Source of the DNA: Hetaerina americana | Taxonomy: Eukaryota; Arthropoda; Insecta; Odonata; Calopterygidae | Length of the DNA stretch: 64,000 nt | NCBI GenBank assembly: GCA_022747635.1 | Contig: JAKTNV010000077.1 | Span: 558,001-622,000, forward strand | Direction: 5' to 3' | Made by a program: the position numbers and the translations under genes | Notes under the pieces: model-generated | Databases searched by the model: none | What the model was told of the DNA's origin: nothing | Seen by the model: the letters and a program-made list of their open reading frames with translations, nothing else | In this document: positions 42,036 through 56,487 of the stretch, one piece after another | Layout: the number at the start of each line of letters is the position of its first letter | Numbering within the stretch: the stretch's first letter is position 1

Positions 42036-42428
42036 CCAGCCTTTGGAATAATAACTGAGGCTGTTTTCCTTTGCCTTCCTCGATAGTATATTTATTCAGT
42101 GTAATATCACTTTAAAATAGCTGCCCCATTGGAGTCAGATGCCTCTGGAGCCGCCTCATTGAGGACCAGATGATGCATGGACCCACAGTTATTGGAAAAT
42201 GCAACAGCCTCCTTTGAGCATGATGGTTGTTTGTTTAATGTCAACTTATATAGTTAATTTTATCCCTTGACTCTCTCACACCTCTCCCTTTGATAACTTC
42301 TGTTTAGAATGCAACCAAACTTATTATGGTTTATCCCAGTTACCGCTTCTGTCCAGTATATCAATTAAAGATAATAATCCTCCAAGATATTTTCCACGAG
42401 GATTAATTGTGTAGGATAACAGTGTTTC

Positions 42429-43973
42429 CTCCTTAGTATTGTGCGCCTTAACGTTCAGAGAAGTGGTTGGGACTGGATTTTAACCCGCCTATCATCTTAG
42501 AAAGTGTACTGTAATTGGTCGACTTACACTTTTGGCCTAAAAGAAATTTTTAGGGAACTGAAAATCATATAGGGGTCATCCCTGTTAAAATTGCCGTGCT
42601 TCTCAGCCCTTTCCAGGGCTTCAGGAATGAGCCTAGGCTGGTAAAAGATTTCTTATGCGATGGTTTAGCTTCTTTAAAGTTGATATCTGGTTTAGGACCA
42701 GTTGCGGTGCGCCCCGGGCAGGCTGAAAGGCATGGATGTCTGTTCTTAAAAAAGTGAAAAATCACATTTGTTGACTTATCGTTGATGCCTTAGGTAGAAA
42801 TATTGTTTACAGTATTTTCTTACCTGTTACCCTAAATATAAAGTCAGACGGATAAATTTAAGGACAAGGAAACCTTTTTGTTACAATAACTAACGACGAT
42901 GAAGAACAGATGATTATTCTATTTCATTTGCTTTAAAGCATACCGGTGCATATGCATAAAATCGAGATTTATTTAATGTCTTGGATGTTTAACTATCGAT
43001 TTTCACCCTAAATCGATGAGTATTTGCATCAAGAAAAAATCGATATATCTTTTAATGCGAGAGTATATCGTTTTTAATTAAACATGGCGTTCGGCGTTAG
43101 ACATTTAGATGAAGGAAATAAATGTATTTGTCTTTTTTGGTTATAAAATTATTTTGGTTACAAATTATTGAAAACTGTATTTTTTGTCAATTTTTTGCGT
43201 AATTTTCAAATTTTAATAGTTAGTCTTTTTTCGTTGTCTCTGGGACAATATCTTATTCAGTTAATTAATTTGCAGTGTTTTTTTAATAATTTGAATCGAA
43301 AACCAAGGTGCCCCCTTTACGACGCGGGGTTATGTACGCTGAGTTTTATTTTGCGTCAAAAGAGGCAGTACATCCATTGCCGAAAATTCAATGCTCTGTA
43401 TTTTAGAGTCAACGATCTGCAAATATACTACGTTTACAAAGCACAGTTGAAGGATTACATTTTAGAAAATAATAATTTATTCTAAGAAAATACTAAAATA
43501 ATCAATATAAAGGTCCTTTAATCCACACGAGGTCACTTGAAATACCACCGACAGTCTTAGACGTATTTTTCAATATATGTACGAAGAAACAGTAATTTTA
43601 TTATGTGAAAAACAGATATCAAAAAAAGCCGCCGTTTTAATTTCTTTGGAACTCACGACACAAAAGCTTCTTTTAGACTGGTTAGGTAACACCAAAGATA
43701 ATTTAGATTGACTATGTGCCCATACCAAACATGCTTACACTCTCCAAAACTAATATTACGCCAGAAGATTATCTTCTGCTATGTTTTAAATCATTATATG
43801 ATTGAACAAGCACATAAAGGAGGCATTGAAAGAAACACGATGGCAAAGATGAGGCACTCGATGTGATAAGTATTGCCTGCCTTGACAAACAAAGTTTGTA
43901 TGTTAATAGACTTCAATGGATTTGAAGTTTGTAATGGTAAGAGGACTTATTCTGATAACCCACTTCCTGTTTC
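42429..43973. mobile_element. Copy-2-specific 1.55-kb insert flanked by TGTTTC
   Basis: This DNA is absent from the matching point in copy 1 (about 10,410). TGTTTC is at 42,423-42,428 and again at 43,968-43,973, consistent with a 6-bp target-site duplication. Inside are A+T-rich sequence and one 105-codon plus-strand frame (43,168-43,485: CPLYDAGLCTLSFIL, YYVYKAQLKDYILEN) that I do not recognise. No terminal inverted repeat was noted. It could be a non-autonomous transposon, or copy 1 may carry a deletion. Confidence 0.5.
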
Positions 43974-44409
43974 ATACATTTGTCTGTTAACTTGTTTTTT
44001 TTACCTTTAGCTGCGTAACAAGTTTGGACTCTCTTCTATTTTAAATTACATAGTAAATCATTTGGAATACTTTCAATCTTTCACAATGTGTGATAAACCG
44101 ATTTCGAATTCTGCAGATTGTGTTGAAATAGAGGGGGACTGTTGATCAATATTTTCGACGAGGCTAATAAATTTATAGAAATACATGTTGGAAAATACCG
44201 TAGAGGATTTTTTTAGTGTTGAATTAGGTTCATTTGTATCAATGGCTTGTTTTTTTATTTACGGTTGTAGGAAATGTTTGGTTAAATCAATTGGTAATCG
44301 GGTTGTAGTACATTCCGTGACGGTTGTCAAAAAGTATGCTTCTATATTGGCAAGAGTCGTTTCGTGCATTCTGTTGCTAATATCTCTAAATGATATGTGT
44401 AATTAGGTT

Positions 44410-44638
44410 GTGGAGGATGCAAGTTACCCCTGGTTTCGTGAGTTCAGACTGCGTGAATAAGTTTACGGAATTCCGGCTGTTTAAGCGTCGATGTGCCGAG
44501 TGTTTGTTTGTTTTCCACAATCGCATACTTAAGGGACGCAATCTTGCAAAGAAAGACCAGATAACCAATCGAAAGAAGTTCACTGGTGTTATTAAATTGA
44601 ACTTTTTCCGTAAACAAGTCTTCTTTGGCCAAAACTGA
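44410..44638 (+). pseudogene. ZAD-like exon, copy 2b
   Basis: Duplicate of 10,840-11,070: PGFVSSDCVNKFTEFRLF, RRCAECLFVFHN, then FTGVIKLNFFRKQVFFGQN. The first Cys is Ser. The frame is open throughout in both copies. Confidence 0.5.
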
Positions 44639-47600
44639 ATGTTTCTTTGCTTTTGTGCATGTGATTACAATGCTGGTAAAGAAGTCTCTTAATGATATTT
44701 ATGATCAGGCACAAATATTTTTTGGAAAATTTAATGAAAACACTCCCTTTTGAAGGACTGAGATTATAAATTAAAACTCCTTTTGATAAATTAAAGCGAG
44801 TGGCATCAATATTTTTCGTTGCATAATTAATTGATGTGAATTTTGGGTCACCTGCTCCCAAAAACGGCAAAAGTCCTGAAGAAACCTTAGTACCGTATTT
44901 TTTGCTGGAATGCTGGAAAGGTGGGAATTATATTATCTTTGAAGTACGATTTTACTCACCCCGATGGTTATTTTATTCTGATTGAATCGAAACGATTATA
45001 TTTTATCTTTTATTAAAGGCATTGATGCTAAACAATAGACGAGTATTCGCTGTTTATCATTCGTTTGAAGAATATGTATATAGAATCTAAGTCCAGTGCA
45101 TATGTGTGTTTGCCCCCATTTTAATTAATTTGTCAGCCAAATATGTGCACGCAATCCATTGCGATAAATGGTTTTTTCGATATGGTCTCAATCTCTCATC
45201 CAAATATGAACGATAAATTGAGGCTCAGTGGAGTTCCGCTCAGTACAGTTCAGTTGCATTCAGTTCAGTTCTATTCCGTTTAGCTCAATCCAGTTCAGTT
45301 CAGTTCCGTTTAGTTCAGTTACGTTTATTTCAGTTCAGTTAACTTCAGTTGAGATTCGTGCAGTTCAGTTCCGTAAGGTTTAGTTCAGAAAAATTCCGTT
45401 ATTTTCCACTCCGTTGAGTTCAGTTCAGTAAAGATAAACTAAGTTCAATTCAGTTCAGTTTTTTCAGTTCAGCTCAGGTATGCTTTGTTCATTTCAGTAC
45501 ATTAGAGGTATTTTCAGATGAGATCAGTTCAGTTACGTTCAGTTCAGTTTGGTTCTGTTCAGTTCCGTTTAGTTCAGTTTAGTTAAATTCTATTCCTTGC
45601 AGTTTCCATATGTTCAGTTCAGTTTAGTTCAGATCCAATATGTTCCTTTAATTTCAGTTTTGTTCAGTTCATTTTAGTTCACTTCAGCTCTGTTCAGTTC
45701 TGTTCCATTCAGTTCAGTTTAGGTTTGCTAAGTTAGTTAAGTTCAGGTGAGTTAGGTTCCATTAATTTCAGTTCATTTTAGTACAGCTTAGTTTCGTTCA
45801 GTTCACCTCCTTTAATTCTTTTCCTTTCAGTTCACATCTTTTCTTTTTAGTTCCGTTCATTTCAGTCCCGTTCTCAAAAGTTTAGGTTCCATTCCGTTCA
45901 GTTTAGGTAAGTTCCGTTCGGTTTCGTTCAATTCAGTTCCGTTCGGTTAAATTTGGTCTAGTTCAGTAAAGTTCGTTTCAGTTCACTTCAGTTCAATTCA
46001 TTTCAGTTTATTTACTTTTGATCAGCTCATTTTATTTCATTTCATTTAATTATTCTTCAGTTGAGTTCAAGTCAGTTGATTTAAGTTTAGTTCAGTTCAG
46101 TTCCGTTTAGTTCATTTAAGTTTAGCTCAATCAAGTACAGTACAGTTCAGTTCAGTTAAGGTTAGTTTAGTTTAGTAGAAATTAGTTCAATTTTTGTAAG
46201 TTCAGTTAAGTTACGTTCAGATCAGCTCAGTTAAGTTCAGTTTAATTCATTCATCTCAGTTCAGTCCAGTTCCCATCGGTTCAATTTAGTTGACCCCAGT
46301 TCCGTTCAGTTCTGTTCACGCCAGATCAGTTCAATTCTGTTTAATTCAATCCCGTTCAGTTCAGTTCTTTTCATTTCCATTCCATTCAGTTGAGTTCAGT
46401 TCCTTTCCATTTATTTCTGTTTTGTTCAATTCAATTCAGTTTAATTCCGTTTAGTTCAGTTCCTTTCAGTTCCGTTCAGTCCAGTTCTATTTAATTCAGT
46501 TCCGTTCCGTTCAGTGCAGTTCTGCTTGTTTTCGTTCATTTCACTTCAGTTGAAATCTGTAAAGTTAAGTTCTGTTTAGTTTATTTCACGTGAGTTAAGT
46601 TCATTTAATTTTAGCTTATTTTATTTTAGTTTCATTCAGATCAGTTGATTTAAGTTCAGTTCCGATCAGGTAAGTTTAGATCAGTTAAGTTTCTTTCTGT
46701 GTAGTTCATTTTAGAAGAGTTCAGCTGAGTTCTTTTCATTTTTACAGTTTAGTTTAGTTCAGTTGAGATTAATTTAGTTTGGATCATTTCGGTTCAGTTA
46801 ATTTAAATTTACTTCCAGGCATTTCAGTTCAGCTCAATTAAATACCGTTCAGTTCAAATCATGTGAGTTAAACTCAGTCCAGTTCATTGTATTCCATTTT
46901 ATTTTAGTTTAATTCAGTTCTGGTCAGTTTAGTAAGGTTAATTTCAGTTTCGAAGAGTTCTGTTAATTTCAGTCAAGTGAAGTTCCTTTCAGCTCAGGTC
47001 ATTTCCGTTAATTTAGTTTAGTTCAACCCAATTCAGTTCAGTTTAGTTCCAATTAGTTTAGTTGAGTTCATTTCAGTTCAGTCTTGTTCTGTTCAGTTTA
47101 GTTCAGTGCCGTTCAAATCAGTTCAATTGCAAAAAGTTCTGTTTAATTTTAAAGCATTTTAGTTCAGTTTAGTTAGGGTAAGTTCAGTTCATTTCCGTTC
47201 AGTACATTCAGGTTCAATTCATGGCATTTCAATTCACTTAAGGTCAGATCAGTTAATATCAGGTCAATAAGTTCAGTTCAGTTCTGTTCATTTCAGTTAA
47301 CTTAAGTTTAGTTCATTTTATATCATTTTAGTTTAGTTTAGTTCAGTTCCGGTCAGTTTAGGTAGGTCAAATTCATTTCCGTTCAGTTCCATTCAGCTAG
47401 GTTCAATTCTGTTTAATTCAGTTTAGTTCAACCCAGTCCTGTTCAGTTCCCCTTTTTTCAGGTTAATTAATTTCAGTGTAGTTCAGTACAGTTCCGTTCT
47501 GTTCAGTTTAGTTCAGTTCCTTTAAATCAGTTCAATTCCAATCAGTTCTGTTTTTTCATTTCCTTAGGTTCTATTCAGTTTACTTCTGTTCAAATCAGCT

Positions 47601-50600
47601 TCGTCAATTTAAATATCTTTCAGTTCCGTTTAGTTCAGTTCCTTTTAGGTCACTTCAAGGCTTCTCTGTTCAGTTCAGTTTAGTTTAGTGCAGTTTATTT
47701 CAGTTCAGTTCAATTCAATTCAGTTAAGGTAAGTTTCGTTCCGTTAAGTTTAGTTCCGCTCAGTTCCGTTCAGTTTTGTTCCGTTTAGTTAAGTTACGTT
47801 CAGTGCAGTGTAGTTGATTAATTTTTCCATTCCGCTTAGTTCAGTTCCGTTTGGTTCATAACAGTTCAGTTCCGTTCAGTACAGTACGGTTCCCTTTCGT
47901 TTTCTTCTGTTCCGTTCAATTTAATTTATTTCCGTTCCGTTCCATTCAGTTCCATTAAGTTCAATGCAGATAGGTTCCGTTCTGTTTAGTAAAGTTCAGC
48001 TCAGTTTAGGTACGTTAGTTCAGTTCAGTTAAGTTTGATTTAGTTCCTTTCAAATCAGTTCAATTCCGATCAGTTAAACTTTCAGTTCTGTCTGTTCCAC
48101 TCATTTCAAATCAGTTCCGTTCAGTTTTTTCCCATTAAATTCTGTGCTTTTAGTTCAATTCAGTTCAGTTCCTTTCACTTCAGCTTCATTCAGGTTAGTT
48201 CAATTCAATGAATTTCAGGAAAGATAAGTTCATTTCAGTTTTGTAAAATTTCGTATAGTTTTGTTCAAATTATATAATTTAATTTGATTTCAGTTTAGTT
48301 CCAATCCTCATATTTAAGTTAAGTTAAGTTTAGTTAAGTGCAGTTTAGTTTAGTGCAACTTAGTTCCGTTCAGTCAAATCAGTTAAATGAAGTTAAGTTC
48401 AGTTCATTTTACTCTAGGTAAATTCAGTTCTTTTTATTTTCTTTTATTACACTTTAGTTCCATTCAGGTCAATTGATTTAATTTCAGATCAGCCCAAATC
48501 CGTTCAGATCAGCTCAGTTCCTGTCAGTGTAGTTAAGTTTAGTAAAGTTCAGTTCAGTACAGTAGGTCCATTTCAGTTCCATTCAGGTTAGAATAGCTCC
48601 GTTCATCTCGGTTACATACCATTCAATTCAGTTGTACAACCCTGTTTGATTTAGTTTATCTCCGTTTAGTTCAAGATAGTTCATTTCAGTTCCGTTCCAA
48701 TCAGTTTAGTTCAACCCCGTTCAAATTAGCTCAATTCCTATCAGTTTCGTTCCACTATTCCTTCCACTTTCGTTCAGTTTAGATCAGTTTAGATCAGGTT
48801 CCTTCAGTTCAGTGCAGTTGAGTTATTTTAATTCAGCTTAGTTAAGTTTCGTTTAGTCCAGTACTTTTCAGTGTAGGGCCATTCAGTCCCGTTCAGAAAA
48901 GGTCAGTTCCTGTCCGTTGTGTTCCGTTCCATCAAGTTTATTTCATTTTAGTTCCGTCTAGTTCCGTCGAATTTATTTCATATCAGTTATTTTCCTTTCC
49001 GCTCCGTTCGTTACAGTTTGGTTAAGTAAAGTTTAATTCAGTTCAGCTAAGTTATCTTTAGTTCCGTTCAGTTCATTTCAGTTGATTTCACTTTTGTTAA
49101 GTTCATTTCATTTTCCTTTTGGGTAGTTCAGGTCAATTGATATAGGTTCAGTTAAGTTCCGTTTAGTTATCTTCAGTTAATCTCCAAATATTTCCGTTTT
49201 ATCTTGTAAAGTATTGTTCGGTTTGCATTAGTTCCGTTCACTTCATTCCATTTAATTTTGCTTAGTTTCAGTTCATTTCATTTCATTTTACCATAGGTTA
49301 GTTCACTGATTTATGTTCACTTCAGTTCAGTTTTGTTCAGTTCAGTTAAGTTTAGTTCCTCTCAGTTCTGTTCAGTTCATTTTCGTTCAGTTAAGTTCAG
49401 TACAGTTCAGTTCCAAACACTTTCCTTCGGTTCATTTGACCTTTGTGTCATTCAGTTGAAACAAGTAGATTCGGGTTCAGTTCAGCTAATTTCTCTTTAG
49501 TTAAGTTTAGGTAATTTCATTTAACTTTATTTTAGTTTAGTTAAGTGTACGTCATTTGTTTCAAATTCATCTCAGCTCAGTTAAGTTGATAAAGGTTCAT
49601 TTCAGTTCAGGTCCTTTCTTTGTAGTTCAGTTCATTTTTGTTAAGAACAGCACAGTAAAGTTCACTTCAGCTCAGTTTGGTTCATTTAAGAACCTTTTAG
49701 TTAGGTTCAGTTCATTTTAGTTATGTTTAGTTCCATTCGGCTAATTTCAGTTTGGTTACGTCTATTTCAGTATAGTTCAACCCATTACCGTTCCCTTCAG
49801 TTTTTTTCAGTTGAGTTCGGTTCATTACAGTTCAGATCAGTAAATTTTTCTTTAGATCATTTCATTTAATTTTTAGGCATTTCAGTTCAGTTTAGTTCAG
49901 TCAAGTGCAGTTCATTTCAGTTCAGTTCAGTGCAGTTCAGTTTAATTCAGTTAAGTTCATGGTCAGTTCAGTGTATTGCAGTTCAGTATGTTGTAGATCC
50001 GTTCATTTCGGTTTTGTTCAGTTTAGGTCCAATCAGTTTCGTTAAGTTCCGTTCCGTTTCGTTCGTTCACTTAACCTCATTCCATTTAGTTCTGTTCCGT
50101 TCAGATCAATTCATTTTAGTTCTGTTAGCTCAGTTCAATACTTTTCAGTCACGTTGCTTTCAATTCCACTCACTTTCGTTTCATTGAGTTCAGTTTCTCT
50201 CATTTACATTCCTTTTTGTTCAGTTCATTTATTTTCCCTTCGGTTTGCTTTAATTTATTTCATTTCGTTTCAGTTTACTTCGGTACAGTTCAGGATAGTT
50301 CGTTTAAGTTTAGTTCAGTTTAGTTCTGTTCTGTTCAAGTCAGTTTTTCCTATCAGTTATGTACAGTTGATCTCAGTTCAGCACCAATCAATTAAGTTCA
50401 GTTCAGTTTTGATCAGTTTCTTTAAGTTCAGTTTGGTTCCCTTCAGTTCATATCGGTTAAGTTAAGTTCATTTCAGTTCATTTTACTTTAGTTAAGTTCA
50501 GTAAATTTCATTTCATTCTTTTTGGTTTAGTTCCATTGAAGTCAATGGATTTAAATACAGTTCTGTAGAGTTCCATTCAGATAAGTTCAGTCTTTTAGGT

Positions 50601-53600
50601 GCGGTTAAGCTATTTTAGTTTAGTTCAGTACAGTACAGATCAGTTCATTTCAGTTCCGTTCAGATATTTTCTGTTTAGTTCAGTACCATTCAGCTCAGTT
50701 CAATTCCGTAGAATTCAGTTTTGTGCACCCAGTTCCTTTCAATTTATTTCTGTTTTTTTCAAATTAGGTAATTTTAGTCGAGTTCAGTTCAGTTCCATTC
50801 AAATCAGTTCCATTCCTATCAGTTTGGTTTTTGAGTTCCGTCAGCTCCATTCAGCTCACTACCGTTTTAATTAGTTCCATGCAATTAGGTTTCGATCAAT
50901 TCAGATCCTTCTAGTTAACATCAATACATTTGAGTTCAGCACATTTCAATGCAGGGCGCTTCACTTCAGTTCAATTAAATTCAGTTAAGTTCAGGTCCAT
51001 TCCGTTCAGTTCAGTTCATTTCAGTTCATTTTTGTTAAGCTCATTTCATTTCATTTTAAGTCGTTTAAGTTCAGTTCAATTTAGTTCAATTTAGTTCAGT
51101 TCAGTGCAGTTCAGTTTATATAATGTCAATAAGCTCAGCTCAGAAGTCACCCGTTCCATTAAGTACCGTTAAATTTTGTTCAGATCAGTTCAGTTTCGTG
51201 CAGTTCCGTTCACTTTAGGTTTGTTTCGTTCAGTTCCGTTCAGTTTCGTTGAGTTCTATTCAGTTTAATTCAGTTTCGCTCTGTTCCGTGTCGTTCAGTT
51301 CATTTTAGCTCATTCCATTCAGTTCAGATAAATTCAGTTTAGTTCTGTTAGTTCAGTTCAATACTTTTCAGTTACGTTTCGTTCAGTTCCGCTTCAATCC
51401 CTTTCTTTTGTTTCAGCTTCGCTCAGTTACATTCCGTTTCGTTCAGTTCATTTATTTGCTTCAGTTCGCTTAGTTTATTTTATTTCATTTCATTAATCTT
51501 CAGTAGAGTCCAGCTTAGCTCATTTATGTTTAGTTCTGTACTTTTCAATTTATTCCAGTTCCGTTTTTTCCCATCAGTTCCGTACAGTTCATTTCAGTTA
51601 AGCACATATCAATTCAGTTCAGTTCAGTTCTGATCAGTTTTTGTAAGTTCTGGTCAGGTCCGTTCAGTTCATATCGGTTAAATAAAATTCATTTCAGTTC
51701 ATTTCACTTAATTTAAGTTTATTAATTTTATTGGTTTCCATTTTAATTAGTTCCATGGAGTTTGGTTTCGCTCAGTTCAGTTCATTCAAGTTAACATCAT
51801 AGCATTTTAGATCAGCACAGTGTAGTGCAGTGAACTGTACTTCAGTTCAATTAAATTCATTTAAGTTTAGGTACGTTTTGTATAGTTCTTTTAAGTTCAT
51901 TTAGTGCATTTGCGTTAAGCTCATTTCATTTTATTTTAAAGCATTTCAGTTCAGTAATTTTAGTCAAGTGCAGTTCATTTAAGTTCAGTTCGTTTCAGTT
52001 CAAAAGAGTTGATATCGAGTCAATAAGTTCAGCTTAACAGTCTTCTGTTCCATTAATTTCCGATAAATTTGGTTCAGTTCAGTTCACTTTAGAGCAGTTC
52101 CGGTTATTTCAGGTTTACTCAGGTCAGTTCCGTTTAGTTTCGTTCAGTCTCATTCCGTTTCTTTCAGTACAGCTTTTTTTCTATCAATTCTGTACAGTGC
52201 ATTTTAGTTTAGCACAAATCAAATCAGTTCAGTTCAGTTCTGATCAGTTTCTTCAAGTTCATCTCTGTACAGTTCAGCTCAGTTAGGTTCAGTTCTTCCA
52301 GTGCGGTTAAGTTATTTTAGTTCAGTTCAGTACAATACAGATCAGTTCATTTCAGTTAGGTTCAATTAAGTTCCGTTTAGTTTTTTTGAGTTTAGTTCAG
52401 TGCCATTCAGCTCAGTTCAATTCCATACAATTTATTTTTTTGGAACCCAGGTTGTTTTCAACTAATTTCTGTTATGTTTACATAAGTTCATTTTAGTTCA
52501 GTTCAGTTCAGTTTTGTTTAGTTAAGTTCAGTTGCATTCAAATCTGTTCAATTCCTCTCGGGCTCGTTCTTTGAGTTCCATCACATCCATTCAGCTGACT
52601 TCCGGTTAAATTAGTTCCGTTCAGTTTGGTTCCGTTCAGTTCAGTTCCTTTCTGTTCCCTTCAATAATGTTCATTCCAGTTCACATCATAGCATTTCAGT
52701 TCAGTGCATTTCAATTCACATCAGTTCAATTAAGTGAAGTTAAGTTCAGGTGCCTTCATTTCAGTTCCGTTTCATTAAAATAAGTGCTTTTATTACAGTT
52801 CTATTTAGCTTTAGTCGGATCTATTTGGTTCATTTCAGTCCCATTCAAAACCATTTAGTTTCTTTCTTTTACGTTCCGTACTCTTTAATTAATTATGGTC
52901 CTTTCGGTTTCGTTCAGTTCCGTTCATTTTTATTTATTTCAGATCAGTTCCGTTTCGTTCAGTTCATTTCACTTCAATTATGCTCATTTTTGTTACGATC
53001 CTCTCAGTTCAATTCATGTCAGTTCATTTCACTTAAGTTCAGTTCATCGTATTTTAAATTATATCATTTTCCTTCAATTGAGTTCAAGTTTAGTTCAATT
53101 CAGTACGGTAGAGTATAAAACACTTTATTTCAGCTCAGGTTATTTCAGTCTAGTCCAAATTAGTTCAGTTTGATTCATTCTGTTAAGTTCAGTTCAGTTT
53201 CGATCAGGTTAATTTAGTTCACCCCAGTTCCATTCAGTTCAGCGCAATTTAGTGCAGTTCATTTCAGTAATGTTTCGCTCGATTCCGTTCAGTTTCGTTT
53301 CGTTCAGTTCACTTTCAATCAGTTTAGGTCAGGTTAGTTCGGTTCAGGTCTTCAAATTACATGACAGTCAAATATATTAAGGCTCAGTTTAGTTCAGTTC
53401 ATGTTAGTTCTATTTCAATTCTTTTCAGCTCAGTCAAGTTCAGTCTTTAAGGTTAAGTGCAGTTCAGTTCAGTTCCATTCCGTTCTTATTTGTTAAGTGG
53501 GGTTCAGTTCAGTTCAATTTAGTTCCGTTCGGTTCCGTTCAGTTCAATTGAGTTCATTTCCGTTCAGTTTTTTTCCCGTATTTTCACATCTGTTGAGTTA

Positions 53601-54048
53601 AGTTCAATTCAAAATATTTCAATTCAGTTAATTTTAGTTTAGTCCAGTACTATTCAGTTCAGGTCCGTACCATTCAGCTCTTTTCAGTCAAGTTCTGTTC
53701 AGTGCAATTGTGTTAAGTCTAATTCAGTTAAGGTTTTTTCAGTTCATTTCACTTTAATTCAATTCCGTTCAGTCCGTTGGTTCCGTTTGGTCAGTTCCTT
53801 TTAAATTCAGTTCCTTTCCGTTTAGGTCTTTACTGATATCTACCGTTTATTTCAGTTTCGTTAAGTTTTGTTCAGTTCAGTTTAAATCCGTTCAATATAG
53901 TTCAGTTAAAATCCGTTCACTTCAGTTTCCGTTAGTTCATGACATTTCAGTTAAATTCATGCCAGTTCAGTTTAGTTTACTACAGTTCCGTTCATTTTAA
54001 CAAAGATCAGTTTCGTTCAGTTATGTTCCCCCTGACCTCAGTATATTA

Positions 54049-55101
54049 CAGTTTAGTTCATTTAAGCTTAGCTCAATCCAGTACAGTACAGTCCAGTTCA
54101 GTTAAGGTTAGTTTAATTTAGTTGAAATTAGTTTAAATTAGTTAGAAATTTTTGTAAGTTCAGTTAAGTTACGTTCAGATCAGCTCAGTTAAGTTCAGTT
54201 TAATTCAGTCATCTCAGTTCAGTCCAGTTCCCATCGGTTCAATTTAGTTAACTCCAGTTATGTTCACTTCTGTTCACGCCAGATCAGTTCAATTCTGTTT
54301 AATTCAATCCCGTTCAGTTAAGTTCTTTTCATTTCCATTCCATTCAGTTGAGTTCAGTTCCTTTCAATTTATTTCTGTTTTGTTCAATTCAATTCAGTTT
54401 AATTCCGTTTAGTTCAGTTCCTTTTAGTTCCGTTCAGTCCAGTTCTATTTAATTCAGTTCCGTTCCGTTCAGTGCAGTTCTGCTTATTTTCGTTCATTTC
54501 ACTTCAGTTGAAATCTGTAAAGTTAAGTTCTGTTTAGTTTATTTCACGTGAGTTAAGTTCATTTAATTTTAGCTTATTTTATTTTAGTTTCATTCAGATC
54601 AGTCGATTTAAGTTCAGTTCCGATCAGGTAAGTTCAGATCAGTTAAGTTTCTTTCTGTGTAGTTCATTTTAGAAGAGTTCAGCTGAGTTCTTTTCATTGT
54701 TACAGTTTAGTTTAGTTCAGTTGAGTTTAATTTAGTTTGGATCATTTCGGTTGAGTTAATTTAAGTTTACTTCAAGACATTTCAGTTCAGCTCAATTAAG
54801 TACCGTTTAGTTCAAATCATGTGGGTTAAATTCAGTACAGTTCATTGTATTTCATTTTATTTTAGTTTAATTCAGTTCTGGTCAGTTTAGTAAGGGTTAT
54901 TTCAGTTTCGAAGAGTTCTGTTAATTTCAGTCAAGTGAAGTTCCTTTCAGCTCAGGTCATTTCCGTTAATTTAGTTTAGTTCAACCCAATTCAGTTCAGT
55001 TTAGTTCCAATTAGTTTAGTTGAGTTCATTTCAGTCCAGTCTTGTTCTGTTCAGTTTAGTTCAGTGCCATTCAAATCAGTTCAATTCCTAAAAGTTCTGC
55101 T
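54049..55101 (+). repeat. Direct copy of satellite segment 46,101-47,141
   Basis: The same irregular units in the same order (for example AGCTCAATC-AGTACAGTACAG, GTTCACGCCAGATCAG, GAAGAGTTCAGCTGAG), with scattered substitutions. About 7.9 kb separates the copies. Confidence 0.9.
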
Positions 55102-56487
55102 TTTCACATCCGTCAGTTTGATTCAGTTCACTTCCGATCCATTAAATTCCGTTTAGTTTTGCTCCATTCAAAACAATTGCATTCGGTTCGGTTTAGTTCA
55201 GTTCCTTCCAGTTCAATTCAAGGCAGTTCAGGTAAGTTCATTTCAGTTTAGTTGATTGCAGCTCACTTCAGTTCATTTCAATTGAATTCAGTTCAGGTCA
55301 GTTTCGTTTCGTTAGGTTTAACTCCGCTCATTTCCATTCAGTTAAGTTCAGTTTAGTTTAGTCTCATTTAGTTCAGTTCAGTTGAGGTTTATTTCAATTC
55401 TGCTTAGTTCAGTTCCGTTTGGTTCAGTATAGTTCAGTGTAGGTCAGCTCAGTTCCGTTTAGCAGAGTTTAGTTCCTGTCCGTTTGGTACCGTTCCTTTC
55501 AATGTAGTTCATTTACCTTCCGCTCAGTTCCGAACATTTCCACTCCGTTTAGTTCAGTTAAGTTAAGTTAAGTTAGGTTAAGTTCAGTTTAGCATTGTCA
55601 GTTCAGCTTAACTATGTTTGGTTCATTTCAGTGAATTTCAGTTCATTTCCGGTCAGTAAGGTCTAGGTATGTTGGGTTTGGTTCAGTTCAGTTACGTTCA
55701 GTTCAGTATTGTTCAGTTCAGTTACGTTTATTTCAGTTCCCTTCAATTGTATTCCGTGCAGTACCAATATGTTCAGCTCAGTTACTATTCCAGCTTATTC
55801 CGTTCAGTTAAGTTCAGGCAAGTTACCTTATGTTCCATTCAGTTCCGTTACGTTCCATTCAGTTCCGTTTACGTCAGTTCAGTTTTGTTCCGTTCCGTAT
55901 TGTTCAGTTTAGTTCTGTTTAGTTAAGTTTAGTTCAGTTAAGTTCAGTTCATCACGGTTAAGGTTAGTTCATTACAGTTCATTTCTATTAATTTCAGTAC
56001 ATTTAAGTTCAGTTACGTTCCATTCAGTTCAGTTCTGTTAATTTGAGTTCAGTTCAGTTCAGTTTTCTTCATTTCAGTTCAATTTTACCCCCTTTTATTT
56101 CATTCCGTTCATTTCAGTTACGTTTCACCTGGTTCCGTTTATTTCCGTTCCAATCAGTTCAGTTCCATTTAGTTTTGTTCAGTTTATATCAGTTTCATTC
56201 AGTTCAGTACTGTCAGCTCAAATCAGTTGAAAGTAGTTCAGTTCACCTCATTTCACTTCAGATAAATTCGATTTATTTAATGTTTTTCATTTAAGTTTAG
56301 TTCATGTTAACTTAGGTGAATTAAGCTCAGAAACGTTTACTTCATTTCATTTCAGTTCAGTTATGTTCAGTTCAGTTGATTTTAGTTCAGGTACTTTCTG
56401 TGTTCTTCAGTTCATTTCAGTCCAGTTCAGTATAGTTAATTCCAGTTTAGTTCAGTTAGGTTCATTTCAGTTTAGTTCAACTCAATT

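Larger units (their letters stand above)
31931..45430. repeat. Segmental duplication, copy 2 (direct)
   Basis: Second copy of the block at 1-11,858. It is about 1.6 kb longer, mainly because of an insert at 42,429-43,973; it lacks the SINE found at 1.2 kb in copy 1. It keeps more of the Penelope-like and mariner coding sequence than copy 1. By eye the two copies differ at about 5-10% of positions in most stretches, with one long exception at 36,980-37,605 that is almost identical to copy 1. The homology continues into the first 200 bp of the satellite. Confidence 0.95.

Noticed and set aside
43168..43485. 105-codon frame in the 1.55-kb insert called as a gene
   Set aside because: No recognisable motif, no splice or poly(A) context, and A+T-rich DNA gives such frames by chance.
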